Assembly: GCA_026545765.1 (NCBI GenBank)
Contig: CM048840.1
Location: 86,642,877 to 86,706,876 of the forward strand
Direction: 5' to 3'
DNA from: Plantago major
Taxonomy: Eukaryota; Streptophyta; Magnoliopsida; Lamiales; Plantaginaceae
DNA: 64,000 bases
Under the pieces are notes generated by a model, which saw nothing but the letters and a program-made list of their open reading frames with translations, did not search any database and had not been told where the DNA came from. Position 1 is the first letter of the stretch, and every line of letters starts with the position of its first letter. Both the position numbers and the translations under genes were made by a program. Positions 1-11,043 of the stretch are shown in pieces.

Positions 1-561
1 ATTCAAACTATTGATATCTGTGTATAGTACTGTAGAAGGTTTTGTCTTCTTCTTCAGAAGTTGCCGTTGCTTTTGTTCAGACATCTCTGTATGTGCATTA
101 AATGCATTGTACTATACTTTTTGTCCTGTAGTGTCAACGGAACTATGCTTTGTATCAGAAACTAGTATTATCTGATTCTTTGCACGTCCTTATCTTCAAT
201 CTTCAGATGCCACTTTTATTGAAACAACTTTGTTTGCAATATATATATTTCTGTTTCAGAAATGTGGTTAAAGCTCAAGGTATCTGAGAATAGATATCTG
301 TGGACACTTTCCTTGGTTTCAGATAGACCTTTCATTTCTCATATATCTCTTGTGACACAGTTTGTTTAAAAAATATTTGTGTCTTCAAGATATCTGGCTA
401 TGGTATCTGAGAAACTGTTTCAGTAATCTTGTGCAGTTTCTTCAAGTCTTCAATGTTGTTGAGCTTGTTCTGCTTGGATGTCTTCTTCTTGGTCTTCTCT
501 TCATAAAATAAAAATTACATTTTGAGACCTAGCATCCTATACAAGATTAGCTAGACTATCA
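1..561 (+). repeat. 3' part of an LTR-like repeat unit, copy 1
   Basis: This segment is a close copy of the last third of the unit at 565-2118: both hold the same run from an ATTCAAACTATTGATATCTG block to a CTAGACTATCA end, with small indels. The window edge cuts its left part. It ends in CA, and three bases (TAC) separate it from the next unit. It is rich in AGATATC-type motifs. No coding potential is supported. Confidence 0.7.
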
Positions 562-726
562 TACTGTTGGTCCAGATAACGGCAAAGTAAAAGACTAGAG
601 GGGGGGATGAATAGTCTTTTAAAACTTTTGTCGATAAAAACTATTTCTCAGATATCTTAATAGATATCTGATACTTAGAATCAGAGCGCGGAAGACTTAA
701 TATAGATAAGTGCAGAAACAATTAAA

Positions 727-748
727 GTGTGTGTGTGTGTGTGTGTGT
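727..748. repeat. (GT)n microsatellite
   Basis: An uninterrupted GT dinucleotide run of about 11 units inside the LTR-like unit. Confidence 0.9.
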
Positions 749-943
749 TGCTGAAATGTAAATACAGAAAGGTAAATAACACAGCAAGTATAGTGGTATC
801 TGGAGGTGGCGTAATCCTCCAACTAATCCACTTCGGTCTTCCAGAGACCTAGAATTCACTAGAATAGATAATTGAGTTCTCCTTACAAAAATCCTATTCT
901 AAGATTCCTTTAAACAAATGGTTCCCAACCAAATGTTCCCCCT

Positions 944-1145
944 GAGTTGTTCCCCAGCTTTCACAGCCAAGTACTTCCTGTACTCAGAAACCTTTTTGAG
1001 TTATTCCCTAGCTTCACAAGCTAAGTACTTCCTATACTCAATAACCTTGGAGTTATTCCTTAGTTTCCCAAATCAAGTACTTCCTATAATCCGGTAACCT
1101 TGGAGTTATTCCCTGATTTTTCAAACTAAGTACTTCCTGTACTCC
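944..1145 (+). repeat. four tandem 50-60 bp repeats inside the LTR-like unit
   Basis: Four successive copies of a block starting GAGTTATTCCC(T) and passing through AAGTACTTCCTGTACTC. Spacing is 50-60 bases and the copies differ by scattered substitutions. Such subrepeats are common in the U3 or leader of plant LTR elements. Confidence 0.8.
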
Positions 1146-2273
1146 ACACCAGTTATGGTGTTGGTTTTGGTTTGAGTTGTCAGATGAGCTTCTTTAATAA
1201 CTTATTCAGTTATTCAGATAGCTCTGTGAATCAAGTATACTTAATACACTTTTCAATGTATGGTATCTTGTTCTTTTTACTGACCCAAGTCTTAGATAAA
1301 TGTTCAAGAGAATGAATCTCAGATACTTGATCTTTCGTTTCAACTCTTTCACAGATAGCTGTGCTTGTTTAGGATCAGGACACTTAGAACTTCAGTGTTA
1401 CTTAAGATCAAAAGCTTTGGTCGCAACAGAAAGCTTTGAGGATAAGTAAGTTGCTTTGAGAGAGTAAGGTGTTCAGCGTTGTGTCGTTTCGTTCAAGGTG
1501 TGTCTCTTCAAGCAGTCTAAGTGTTGATATTTATAGATGAATTTGAGTGCCATTTGAATAGTATCCGTTAGTCTCAAATTCAAACTATTGATATCTGTGT
1601 ATAATCTTAGCGAGTTTTTCTTCTTCTTGAGTCGCCGTTGCTTTTATTGAGACATCTCATAGTGCATTAAATGCATTGTACTATACTTTTTGTCCTGTAG
1701 TGCCAACGGAACTATGCTTTGTATTAGAGACTAGTGTTATCTGATTCTTTGCACGTCCTTATCTTCAATCTTCAGATACCACTTTTATTGAAACAACTTT
1801 GTTTGCAATATATATATATTTCTTTTTCAGAAATGTGGTTAATGCTCAAGGTATCTGAGAATAGATATCTGTGGACACTTTCCTTATTTTCAGATAGGCC
1901 TTTTATTTCTCAGATATCTCTTGTGACACAGTTTGTTTAAAACTATTTGTGTCTTCAAGATATCCGCTAAAAGCAGATTTGATAATCTTGTGCGCTTCTT
2001 CAAGTCTTCAATGTCGTTGAGCTTGTTACCTTGGATGTCTTCTTCTTGGTCTTCTCTTCATAAAATAAAAATTACATTTTGAGACCTAACATCCTATACA
2101 AGATTAGCTAGACTATCATACTTAGTGAGTTTCCTCTTTTACAATGTTCAAGTGAACCAAGAGTACTAATCACCTTTCTGAGACTAAGATAAGTCATCAT
2201 GTTGCTGATCAAAATCTAAACAGATATTTCTAACAAATTTCCTAACAAATTTCTCAACATCGCGTAACCATCC

Positions 2274-4526
2274 CTATGCGTAAAACTTTTGAAGGTTTCT
2301 AGCATTCCATGTACGCTTGAGTGGGTGTCCGCGCTCATCTTCCAATTCGTAACTCCCATTCACTCTTGCTCCGACAATCTTGTAAGGTCCTTCCCATTTA
2401 GGCTTGAGTTTTCCAACATTGCTCAAAATGTCAGCCCGGCGAAGCACCAGGTCCCCGACCTGCAAGTTTTTTGCTCGAACATTCCTGTTGTAGGCACGGG
2501 CAGCAGTTGCTTGATATCTATGGATATTAGCTAGTGCTTCAGTTCTTTTCTGTTCCAACATATCTAGATCGAATATCCGAGCTTCACGGTTGGCGGAATC
2601 TTCGAACTCTTGGACCCTCATAGTCTCGACAGCAATTTTTGCTGGTATAACTGCTTCCGAGCCATATACCAAGGCAAATGGAGTCTCTTTGGTCGCGGTC
2701 CGTGCTGTGGTGCGATGAGCCCATAGTACGCCATCTAGGTCGTCCACCCAGCTTTCTTGGGAAGTTCTCAACCGCTTTTCCAGGATCTTGACTATTGTCT
2801 TGTTTGTGGACTCGGCTTGTCCATTAGCTTGCGGATATCCAACAGATGTGAAACGTTGTTCAATCTTGAAGGACGCTAGCCATTCCTTGAGCCTATTGCC
2901 TGAAAATTGAGCTCTATTATCCGAGACAAGAACCCTAGGTAGGCCAAAGTGGCAAATGATATTTTTCCAGATAAAGGTCCGCACTCGACTTTCCGTAATG
3001 GTTGCCACAGCTTCTGCTTCTACCCATTTGGTGAAGTATTCCACGGCCACGATTAGGAATTTCTTCTGTTGAGTGCCCCTCGAGAACGGTCTGACAATAT
3101 CGATGCCCCATTGATCAAACGGACATGCTATGATTGACGGAATCATAGGATGTGTCGGACGATGTGGAATGTTCGCATAATATTGACAATCGGGGCATCT
3201 CCGAGCATGGTCGGCGGAATCTTTACCAATGCTAGGCCAGTAATAGCCTTGTCGTATGATTTTCTGGGCAAGAGTTCTTCCCCCGGAATGACTTCCGCAG
3301 CTTTCGTTGTGTATCTCTTCCAGCACAGTCTTTGCTTCTTGCAGGCTCAAACACCTCAAGTGAGTCCCGGCAAAAGATCTCTTGTACAAATCTCCTCCAA
3401 GTATAAAGTATCTATTCGCTCGGCACTGCACGCTCCTTGATTCCTTCGGATCAACTGGTAGGGATCCGTCCTTGATATAGTTAAAGATGTCAGTCATCCA
3501 GTTTCTTCCTGTGTCAGTTATCATGACAGCTGAATTGAGACTCATGACGGATGAGTCAGTAACAGTGAGTAGGATTACTCTCCTCGTGTCTAGAGCTGCT
3601 GTTGCGGATGCGTATTTTGCCAGAGCGTCCGCTCTTTCATTCCAGGCTCTGTCAAACTTTTCCAGGGTAAATTCCTCAAAGTGGCTGACTTCCTGCCTGA
3701 GTAGTTCAAGATACTTGATCATCGAAGGACCTTTTGTGGTAAAAGTTCCTGAAAATTGGGCTTCAACTAGCTGTGAGTCCGTTTAAGCTTTGAGCTTCCG
3801 GATTTGCAGGGATTTGGCCAGACGTAGCCCAACTAACAATGCTTCATACTCAGCCTCATTATTGGTGACTTTGAATTCCAAGGATATCGCATAGTCGATT
3901 TCCGCGCCATCAGGGCTCTTAAGATAGATTCCAATCCCTCCCACTCTTCCAGTGGAGGAACCATCCACCTCCAATGTCCAGACATCAGAATGATGTTTTT
4001 CGGTTTGGAAATCTTCTGTAAGCTCCTGAGATTCCAACCTTTGTTCCTCTTTTTCTTTGATTTCCGGTCCGAAGTTGTTAGTACCGGATCTGCTTGTGGC
4101 ATCGTCAAGAACGAACATTTGGTTGACCCGAGTTTCCTCATATGATGCAGGCAGGGACTGATTGATGAATTGAGCATCCTCGAGGTTTTCTGGGTTGAAC
4201 TTCGACGGAACTGGCTTCCGGATAATCTGCTTGGTGATTAGGCATTCAAATGCCTGTTTGTCAGGGACTTTCTCTGACTCCGCCTCAGGATATTCCGCTA
4301 AGAAGTCGGCGAGGACTTGAGCCTTCTTGGCTGACGGAGCCTGATAGCAAATGTCGTATTCACTCAGCTCGATCGCCCACTTAGAGAGTCGTCCAGATTG
4401 ATCGGGCTTCCCCAGGACCTGTTTCAAAGGTTCTGTAGTTAGTACCACTATTTTGTGAGATTTGAAGTATGGCTTTAACCGCCTTGCGGTGTAAACCAAA
4501 GCATATGCAAACTTCTCAATCTTCAC
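2274..4526 (-). pseudogene. Ty3/gypsy (Tat-type) pol fragment: RNase H, second RNase H, integrase
   Basis: Minus-strand polyprotein remnant in one frame. It starts inside the reverse-transcriptase-linked RNase H (4526 downwards, EKFAYALVYTARRLKPYF). An acidic linker follows, then a second, plant-like RNase H (LEVDGSSTGRVGG). Next come the integrase zinc finger (H138, H145, C176, C179 of the lower 482-codon segment) and the DDE core (D208 in GIDI, D268 in VSDN, E304 in GQAES), and a chromodomain-free C-terminus ending at 2274. Two RNase H domains are the known mark of the Tat/Ogre lineage. One in-frame TAA at 3783-3785 interrupts the second RNase H. Gag, protease and reverse transcriptase are missing, so the element is 5' truncated near 4530. 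It is a dead copy. The stop could in theory be a sequencing error. Confidence 0.9.
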
Positions 4527-4564
4527 GTATCTTCGTAAAACAAGCCTCGAACATCAACATTTTA

Positions 4565-5060
4565 TGGTTAAGTTAGTGAAAAGTACATTTTTCGGAGAAG
4601 GGGGTGTGGGTGGGTGCCAAGAAACTACCATGAAATTATGTTTGTAAAATAATACTCCCTCCATCGCGGATTAAACTTTCCGCGGGCCCGGTCATAAATT
4701 TTAAGAGAAGAGTGAGTAAAGTAGGATAAATAGTATGAAATAGATTGAATAAAATATGAGAGATCGTGAAAAAGTATGATAGAGGGTGAATAAAGTAGGA
4801 GATAGATTTTCCATTTAAGCGATGTGAAGTTGAAATTGAGGCGTCTCAAAATGGAATGCGGAAATTGAATTCGGGACAGAGGGAGTAATTCTTATTTGTG
4901 TGGTGGGGGACCACATACTGTTTTTTTTTAAAGTAACATGTATAAGTTGCTAAGTAATGGGTCAGATACATGTAGAGGATCCGATATAATCTTATCAACC
5001 CGTCGGGTCTTGAACGGGTTCGGCTTGGATCCTACCCCTTTCAAAGCAAATCCATCATGA
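4565..5060. repeat. dispersed repeat, copy A (interrupted by a Stowaway MITE)
   Basis: The flanks of the MITE at 4655-4885 match a second copy near 10690-12190. Shared landmarks are GGGTGGGTGCCAA, ATTATGTTTGTAAAATAATA, a tract around TAGAGGATCCGAT and the run ATCAACCCGTCGGGTC. The repeat has no clear open frame. It may be non-coding Helitron or other transposon sequence. Copy B lacks this MITE and so shows the empty site. Confidence 0.7.
4655..4885. mobile_element. Stowaway-like MITE (231 bp)
   Basis: Terminal inverted repeats CTCCCTCCATCGCGG and, inverted, CTCCCTCTGTCCCG. TA target duplications lie at 4653-4654 and 4886-4887. These are the hallmark ends of Tc1/mariner-derived Stowaway elements. 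There is no coding capacity. The uninterrupted homologous site near 10770 confirms the boundaries. Confidence 0.92.
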
Positions 5061-5230
5061 TGAGTTGTATTTTACAATTTTTATAGTTACCATAAAAATA
5101 GACTATGTCATATAGTATTGGATGAAGGACTACCACTGACACAACGGTCAACGTTGTTTGCAAGTTTTATTTTCTCGATTAATTTATTTTGTCGATCCCT
5201 TTCTATTTATTATTAAAATTAACTATACTA

Positions 5231-5255
5231 TGGCATCGCCACGGGATAGTACTAG
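5231..5255 (+). mobile_element. Helitron 3' terminus (degraded copy)
   Basis: A TGGC-ATC-GCCA hairpin is followed by CGGGATAGTACTAG, ending in CTAG at 5252-5255. It is nearly identical to the stronger terminus at 6689-6716, so it is the same Helitron family. It lies directly against the helicase exon, which suggests that a related Helitron inserted into, or recombined with, the larger one. The expected T after CTAG is absent. Confidence 0.65.
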
Positions 5256-6299
5256 AAAATTTAACCTATGCTCATCGAAAAAACTGTGGAGTTCATGTCG
5301 TGTTTTGAAGTTAACCAAGAACATGCGCCTTCAGGTATGAGCACTTATGTAATTATTACGCACGTTTGTTCAATTTCTAAAAAGATAAAAAATTATATTG
5401 ACCAAACACATTATTTAATAATTTTATATTTTGACAAGGCTGGCAACTCACCTACCGAGATTGACAGTATAAGGGAATTTGTCGAATGGTTGCTACGCAT
5501 TGGAGATGGGCAAGTAAGCGCGACAAATGATGGCGAGGTCAGTTTTAAGTTGCTTGAAGATATCCTTATTCGTGATCCAGATCCGATTGATGCCATGGTC
5601 AGTAGCACATATCCTTCACTCATGGACCATGTTGGTGATGGTCTATATTTCTAGGACAGGGCAATTCTTGCACCGACTAATGAGATAGTCCATGAGATTA
5701 ATGACTACATCATGTCACTGTTACCTGGAGATTCGATCGAGTTCATGAGTAGTGATAGCATATGTCCTGGTGAGGATGAAATTTTTAATAGAGAAGATGT
5801 ATATTCAGTCGAATTCCTTAATACTATTAGAGCATCAGTTATACCAAACCATCTCATGCGACTCAAAGTTGGTTGTCCAATAATGTTTTTGAGGAACATC
5901 GACCAGTCTGCCGAACTCTGTAATGCCACAAGATTGATTGTGACTGCAATCGGGAAGCATGTCATAGAGGCAAAGATGATAGCTGGAAAGAATGTGGGAC
6001 AGAAGGTACTTATACCTCACATGGTGTTGACACCTTCAGATGTTACGAAATTTCCAATTAGATTCCAGCGTAGGCAGTTCCCTATATCAGTTTGCTATGC
6101 CATGACAATCAACAAGAGTCAGGGCCAGTCCTTAGCACATGTTGGTTTGTATTTTCCCACACCCGTATTCAGTCATGGTCAGTTGTATGTTGCATTCTCA
6201 AGAGTAACTAGCAGAAAAGGACTCAAAGTTTTAATCCTGGATGAAGAAGGGCACCCCCACAGACACAACAATCAATATTGTTTACAAAGAAGTTTTTAG
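5256..6299 (+). pseudogene. Helitron Pif1-like helicase, C-terminal part
   Basis: Two exons encode the C-terminal end of a RepHel-type Helitron helicase. Exon 1 (to 5334) ends in KLTKNMRLQ. Exon 2 (5439-6299) has [28 protein letters not shown], the superfamily 1 motif [10 protein letters not shown] and the C-terminal motif [15 protein letters not shown]. In autonomous elements this enzyme unwinds donor DNA during rolling-circle transposition. An in-frame TAG at 5652-5654 breaks exon 2. The Rep domain, Walker A and the helicase N-terminus are missing to the left, where another Helitron end abuts. The stop codon lies 414 bases before a well-formed Helitron 3' end, the normal layout. It is a dead fragment. 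Confidence 0.9.
5335..5438 (+). other. intron inside the Helitron helicase (104 bp)
   Basis: A GT..AG interval, AT-rich, phase 0. It joins ..LTKNMRLQ to AGNSPTE.. and brings the two helicase reading frames together. The frame change here is therefore splicing and not damage. Confidence 0.75.
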
Positions 6300-6688
6300 T
6301 AATCTTTAAGGTATGTGCATATCATTATAATGCATTCAATATAGATTTCCTCAATTATTTTCTAATGACAACTTACGTGTGTATTGTGCTTTACTTTGCA
6401 GGTGAAGAAGATGCATTTGGAGGTTGAAAATTAAATCTTTTTGTACTTTTATTTTTTAATATGTATTTGACTATTACTTTAACTACATAGCACGGTTTGT
6501 CAATTGTCAATTAATTATCCCGTCACTTTCTTTTTCTTCATGGATATACTAAGATATACTAAGAGGTTGAAGGTATAATCGTTTTTACTTTAATTTATAA
6601 ATACATACTTGACTATTACGATGACTAAGTGGATTTCTTAATTTATTTAAGTTTTCATTCTTCAATTGTTTATTAAAGAAACCCAACG
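6300..6688 (+). other. Helitron 3' non-coding region
   Basis: AT-rich sequence between the helicase stop and the terminal hairpin. No open frame, RNA gene or repeat stands out. Confidence 0.6.
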
Positions 6689-6716
6689 CCGTGGCATCGC
6701 CACGGGTTAGTACTAG
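6689..6716 (+). mobile_element. Helitron 3' terminus: hairpin plus CTAG
   Basis: A perfect 7-bp stem CCGTGGC / GCCACGG with an ATC loop (6689-6705) is followed after seven bases by CTAG at 6713-6716, and the next base is T. This fits the Helitron rule of a GC-rich hairpin shortly before CTRR with insertion next to T. It closes the element whose helicase lies at 5256-6299. Confidence 0.85.
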
Positions 6717-6799
6717 TATAATATATAAAGTTGATGGGGTAAATCCCACCAGATTCATTCAAATTTCAGTCATCCGACGTGAAATTTTTATACGTTGAG

Positions 6800-7195
6800 T
6801 AGAGTCTGAATAGGAGGACGTATTAGTGTTGTTGCTAAGGATCATGAGGCAAATGTTATTGCTTCGTAACAAAATTTTATGTCTTATGGTTGCTGAAAAT
6901 GCGGAAGGTTGGCTAGCCAAATTAAGAACTAAATTTGTTCAACATTTTATGGCAACATTTGTAATTGAAAGGGATTGTTCTTTGGTGATTAAATCTCTTA
7001 AATCGATAAATTTTAGCTTTGCCCATTTGTTTCACTTTTCAAAGAATTTTAGATATTTGACGGATAATTTTATTCCATGAAGTTTTGCCATGTTAAACGT
7101 GATGCTAACGTTTTAGCACATAGATTATTAGTTTGATATTCTTATGATGATGTTGGTTTAGTAGATTTGTATTATCCATACCAAGATTGTTATGT
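6800..7195 (+). pseudogene. decayed RNase H (retroelement-like) fragment
   Basis: Translation in shifting frames gives ISVVAKDHEANVIAS, VIERDCSLVIKSLKS and KFCHVKRDANVLAHRL in the right order for a plant RNase H of the LINE-associated RVT_3 type: the central acidic helix, then the SHV-R-AN-VAH-LA end. Several stops and at least two frame shifts break it. It lies just outside the Helitron end and is cut on the right by the CACTA element. It could come from a LINE or from a host RNase H-like gene. Confidence 0.6.
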
Positions 7196-7201
7196 GGGGG
7201 A

Positions 7202-8418
7202 CACTCACTATTTTAGCGACGGATCCGTCGCTTTTTTTGGCGTCACAAGCCATTTAGAGACGCATAATTTATCCGTCACTAATTTATGGCGTCACAAGCC
7301 ATTTAGAGACGCATAATTTATCCGTCTCTAATTTAGCGACGGATTAGTGACGGATAAAATGGTTTACCGTCTTACCCCTTTTTTGTGACGGATAAGTATC
7401 TGTCGCTAATTAGCGACGGATTAGGGTTTTTTTTTTTTTTAAATGCATAAATCTGCAGATTGGGAGATGAGACGAGACGGATAAATATCCAGTTTTATTT
7501 AGGTTTATTGTATTTACCTATAATATTATTTGGAGACGAGACGAGACGAGATGAGATGATACAATTTTATTTATGTTTATTATAAATAAATCGACAATAT
7601 ACAATATTGTATATACAATATTCAATAATACAATATTCAATAATATAATACAATATTCAATAATACAAAGAAGAAATTATACAAAATCAATAAGAAAAAA
7701 TGAAAAAAATATAGCAAAGGTAAAAAAAAAGCTCAACAGCCTTCTTCTCCGTCGGTGGATCTTCACTGCTCTTGATCGATCTTCACGAATTTCAACGAAT
7801 CTTGACAAATCGGACAGTGGTGGTGCAAGGAGGATGGATGAGATTTGGACGGTGTGAGGGATTAGTGGTGGGTGGAGGGACTGAGGCAGTGGTGGTGGGA
7901 GGCGGTGGGAGGGAGATCTCATGATGGATGGGAGGTGGAGTGGTGGCGGTGAAGGGTGGAAGGTGTTGAGGTGGTGGAAGGGTGGTGGTGGCGGAAGGGT
8001 GGTGGTGCGGAGGTGGTGGTGGAAGGGTGGTGGTGGTGTGGTGGAAGGGTGGTGGTGGAAGGGTGGTGGGAGGAAGGAGAGAATAGAGAGAAGTGATGGG
8101 AAGAAGAGGAAGGAGTTGGTTGATATTAGGGTTATTGCTAACCTTAGCGACAGATAGCCCTGTCCGTCGCTAAATCCTTTTTTCTTTTTCTTTTTTAATT
8201 ATTTGATCAACCTAATTAGGGAAGGATTAATCTATCCGTCTATAATTAGCGACGGATTAATTAATCCGTCCCTAATTAGAGCCGGATAGACTATCCGTCT
8301 CTAATTAGAGACGGATTAACGATTAGAGACGGATTGAGCAAAAGATGGATTGAGCAAATTGCTCAATCCGTCGCTAATCCAGAGCGATTCGTCGCTATTA
8401 CGCTGAATTTTTGTAGTG
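7202..8418. mobile_element. non-autonomous CACTA (En/Spm-like) element
   Basis: Left end CACTCACTATTTTAGCGACG and right end, inverted, CACTACAAAAATTCAGCG. 3-bp GGA target duplications lie at 7199-7201 and 8419-8421. Many subterminal copies of TAGCGACGGAT occur in both orientations inside each end, as expected for transposase-binding motifs in CACTA elements. The 1217-bp body has an AT-rich part (7500-7700) and a G-rich part (7850-8100) but no transposase, so it depends on a partner elsewhere. Confidence 0.88.
7850..8100 (+). repeat. G-rich GGTGG simple repeat inside the CACTA element
   Basis: The plus strand is a run of GGTGG, GGAAGGG and GGTGGTGG units with almost no C. The open frame across it is only the translation of the repeat. 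G-quadruplex formation is possible. Confidence 0.85.
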
Positions 8419-8421
8419 GGA

Positions 8422-9095
8422 GCACATACTACCCCACGGGTTGTCTCAATTAATTTATGTTGCCCTCCCATTTTAATTTATTATTAAACGTAAACTATAT
8501 CGCGGCATCTCCAAGGAAATTTTGTGGAATTAGTTGCATTTTCAGCCGGTATATCTCTTTCACTGTTTATTTTTGTATATTTGTTGAACATATATTCAAA
8601 TTCGTTGTGCCAAGACGAATTCATCTAAAACTATTCGACTTTATGACTCGCATATTTTCATAAAGTCGGATAACAACAATATTATCTACTATAATGGTGT
8701 ACTTAAATACAACTCTACGCATATTCTTCTTGAGTTGTTATTTTGTATTTTATACGGATTAAGATTTGATGCTTCTATTTTTGACAATAGGCTCCATCAG
8801 ATGGGGTTGGAGTGGTTGCAAAATATTATTCAAGTCATATTTTACCTGGATACGGAAGGAATACCCTTTATTTGTGATTCTTAAATGGCAGAAATTGATG
8901 CGGAATAATGCGGAGTCAAAGTTTACACTGCACGACTGGGAATAAAAAAGAATAACCTTGAGCACGTGTTCGTTCTCCACCATCACGTAAATTAGTTGAG
9001 TTATTTTTATCATTGACGAAATGTGGCTAGGGTACACCTTGCGAATTAGTAGTAAATAAAATATAGGTAAATAAAATGTTTCTGAGAACATTTCG
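8422..9095. other. AT-rich sequence right of the CACTA element
   Basis: The first 100 bases (AGCACATACTACCCC...) resemble 10785 onward and the post-MITE part of 4885-4915, so they look like a third piece of that dispersed repeat. A CGCGGCATCTCCAAGG block near 8500 resembles the Helitron end at 5231. Nothing else is recognisable. Confidence 0.5.
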
Positions 9096-9404
9096 GTGTT
9101 GAGACATACTAGACGATCGGGTGGCCAAGTGTTTATTCTCGGTAGAGGATTGGCGGAAGTTTACAAGGGTTCTTTGTCTGGTGCCAGAGTTTGTGTATTG
9201 CTTTTGTCCACTGGTGCTTTTTTCCAGTTGCCTGGCTTTGATGTTTCTGCTTGTGGTCTGGAGTGTTCTGTGTTTTTGGTATTTTGGGTCTGGAGGTTGT
9301 ATTTAGCATTGGTCCATGTAATTGCGGATAACCCGAACACTCCTGGTGTTCTATTGGTTGGTGATTTAATAATACTTTAAATTCTTCAAAAAAAAAAAAA
9401 AGTA
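9096..9404 (+). mobile_element. possible LINE 3'-UTR tail with poly(A)
   Basis: A GT-rich stretch ends in a run of A at 9388-9402, resembling the 3' untranslated tails of plant L1 elements such as the one ending (inverted) near 30690. The 94-codon open frame here matches no family I know. No target duplication was identified. Confidence 0.35.
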
Positions 9405-10250
9405 TATGAGCTTTAATTATAATTTAAATCTTTATAGAGATCTCTCACTATTAAAAAGAAAATATGACAGGACTATATACTACTATATTATTCCATAATG
9501 ATTTTTTATGTATTAAAGAGTAAGGAAACTTAATTCTTAGTTGATTATTCAACCGTACAATTAGTTAAGAACCCCGATCCAAACACCGAGCAAACAAATT
9601 TATAAAGTTTGATTTGCACAAATCTACTAAAACGTTTTTTACAATGAAATGTTTACGACCTAAAAATGTAAATTTGGATACTAATAAACATAACAAAAAC
9701 TATCTATTTACAATAAACCTACCTATATACAAATAATTTATCATTTATCTATATCTTCATGCCCGATTTGATTATCGGTTTGTATTCATAAAGAAAATCT
9801 AGTTTGCCGTATTTTTTTCTAATTTATTTTTTTTACGTTTCAATTAGTGTTTCCACAAATATGGAGGATTATCTAAGCATAAAATAAGTAGAAAAATATA
9901 CTAAATAATATACTTATTTAAATCATTGTTATCATGAGAATAAGTTTGACCGTACATCTCCTACAAAACTAAAACATTTTGATAAGATAGATAGATGTTG
10001 ATGAAGTGGATTGGACAATACTAAACTAATCCAAGCCTACAATAAAACTTATACAACCTTATACTATAGTTAAGATCAGGGAACGTTTAAAGTTTTGTTA
10101 ATTTGTAATTCTATGGGTAAAATTTGATTTAAGGGATTTGCACTTTGATACATTTTCGTGTACCATCAAATGTTAGTTAGAAAAATTATTGGACAATAAG
10201 ATATTAAATTTCACACTATATGTGTATAAAAGATAAACAATTTTCTATCA
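9405..10250. other. intergenic, no feature recognised
   Basis: AT-rich sequence with short homopolymers. I see no coding region, RNA gene or clear repeat. Confidence 0.6.
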
Positions 10251-10490
10251 GGCTTCATTTGGTTTGAAGGAAAATTGGGGGAAAAGAAAAAAAAAATAGG
10301 GGAAAGTATTGTTTTCCACCATTTGGTATTTCTCATGAAACACTGGAAAATTTATGAAAATCATAATCAAATATATCTATCTCCACAAAATATGGAAAGT
10401 TGTTTTTCCCTCACATCTTACATAAAAAATTTATTTTCCCTTATTCTTTTTCTTTTCCCCTATATTTTCCTCAAACCAAATGAACCTTGT
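10251..10490. mobile_element. MITE with 20-25 bp inverted ends
   Basis: The left end GGCTTCATTTGGTTTGAAGG and the inverted right end GGTTCATTTGGTTTGAGG pair over more than 20 bases, and AT-rich arms continue to pair inward. About 240 bp and non-coding. Superfamily is uncertain (Tourist- or hAT-like) because the target duplication is unclear. Confidence 0.7.
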
Positions 10491-11043
10491 AGATTCCAGA
10501 GCATACATTTTTCTATACATATTTACTAAGTTATGACAATTAACAAGAGCGAGGAACATTCTACACTAGTATCTAACCCGAATTCAAACCCGTTTGAAAT
10601 ATTGATGTTCAGGTTCAGGTCGGGCATTTACTCAAACCCGTTCCAAATCTTTGTGACAATACCCGAATTGCAACATTTTTGGGTTAAGGTAGTAAAAAGT
10701 CGCCTGGGGGGTTGCGTATGTTGGGGGTGGGTGCCAAAAAAGACACCGTAACATTTAAAATTATGTTTGTAGAATAATAATTTTTTAGCACATACCACCC
10801 CAGGGGTTGTTGGGAACCAACCCCGTTTACTGCGTTATACACTTTTGTATTTTATTTTGGTTCGGATTGTAGTATAAGTTATTAATTAACGTATTAACTA
10901 CGGGTAGAGGACCCGATTTAAAATACTACTCCCTCCGTCCCGATCACAACTTCTCATTTTCCGTTTTGGCCCTTCTCAAGCTCAACTTCCACTTCTTTAA
11001 ATAGAAAATCTCTCTCCTACTTTATTCACTGTCTCTCCTACTT

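Larger units (their letters stand above)
565..2118 (+). repeat. LTR-like repeat unit, copy 2 (full, about 1.55 kb)
   Basis: The unit begins TGTTGGTCC and ends CTATCA, so it has the TG..CA ends of a long terminal repeat. It directly follows copy 1, with TAC before it and TAC after it. Its last 540 bases repeat positions 1-561. It contains a GT microsatellite and a block of four 50-60 bp repeats. LTR status is inferred from termini and length. It may belong to the gypsy element next to it, but no primer-binding site was found to prove this. Confidence 0.55.

Noticed and set aside
7921-8157. 78-codon Gly/Trp-rich frame
   Set aside because: It is the translation of a GGTGG simple repeat within the CACTA element.
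9096-9380. 94-codon frame of unknown protein
   Set aside because: No domain, GT-rich composition and a following A run fit a LINE 3' tail better than a gene.
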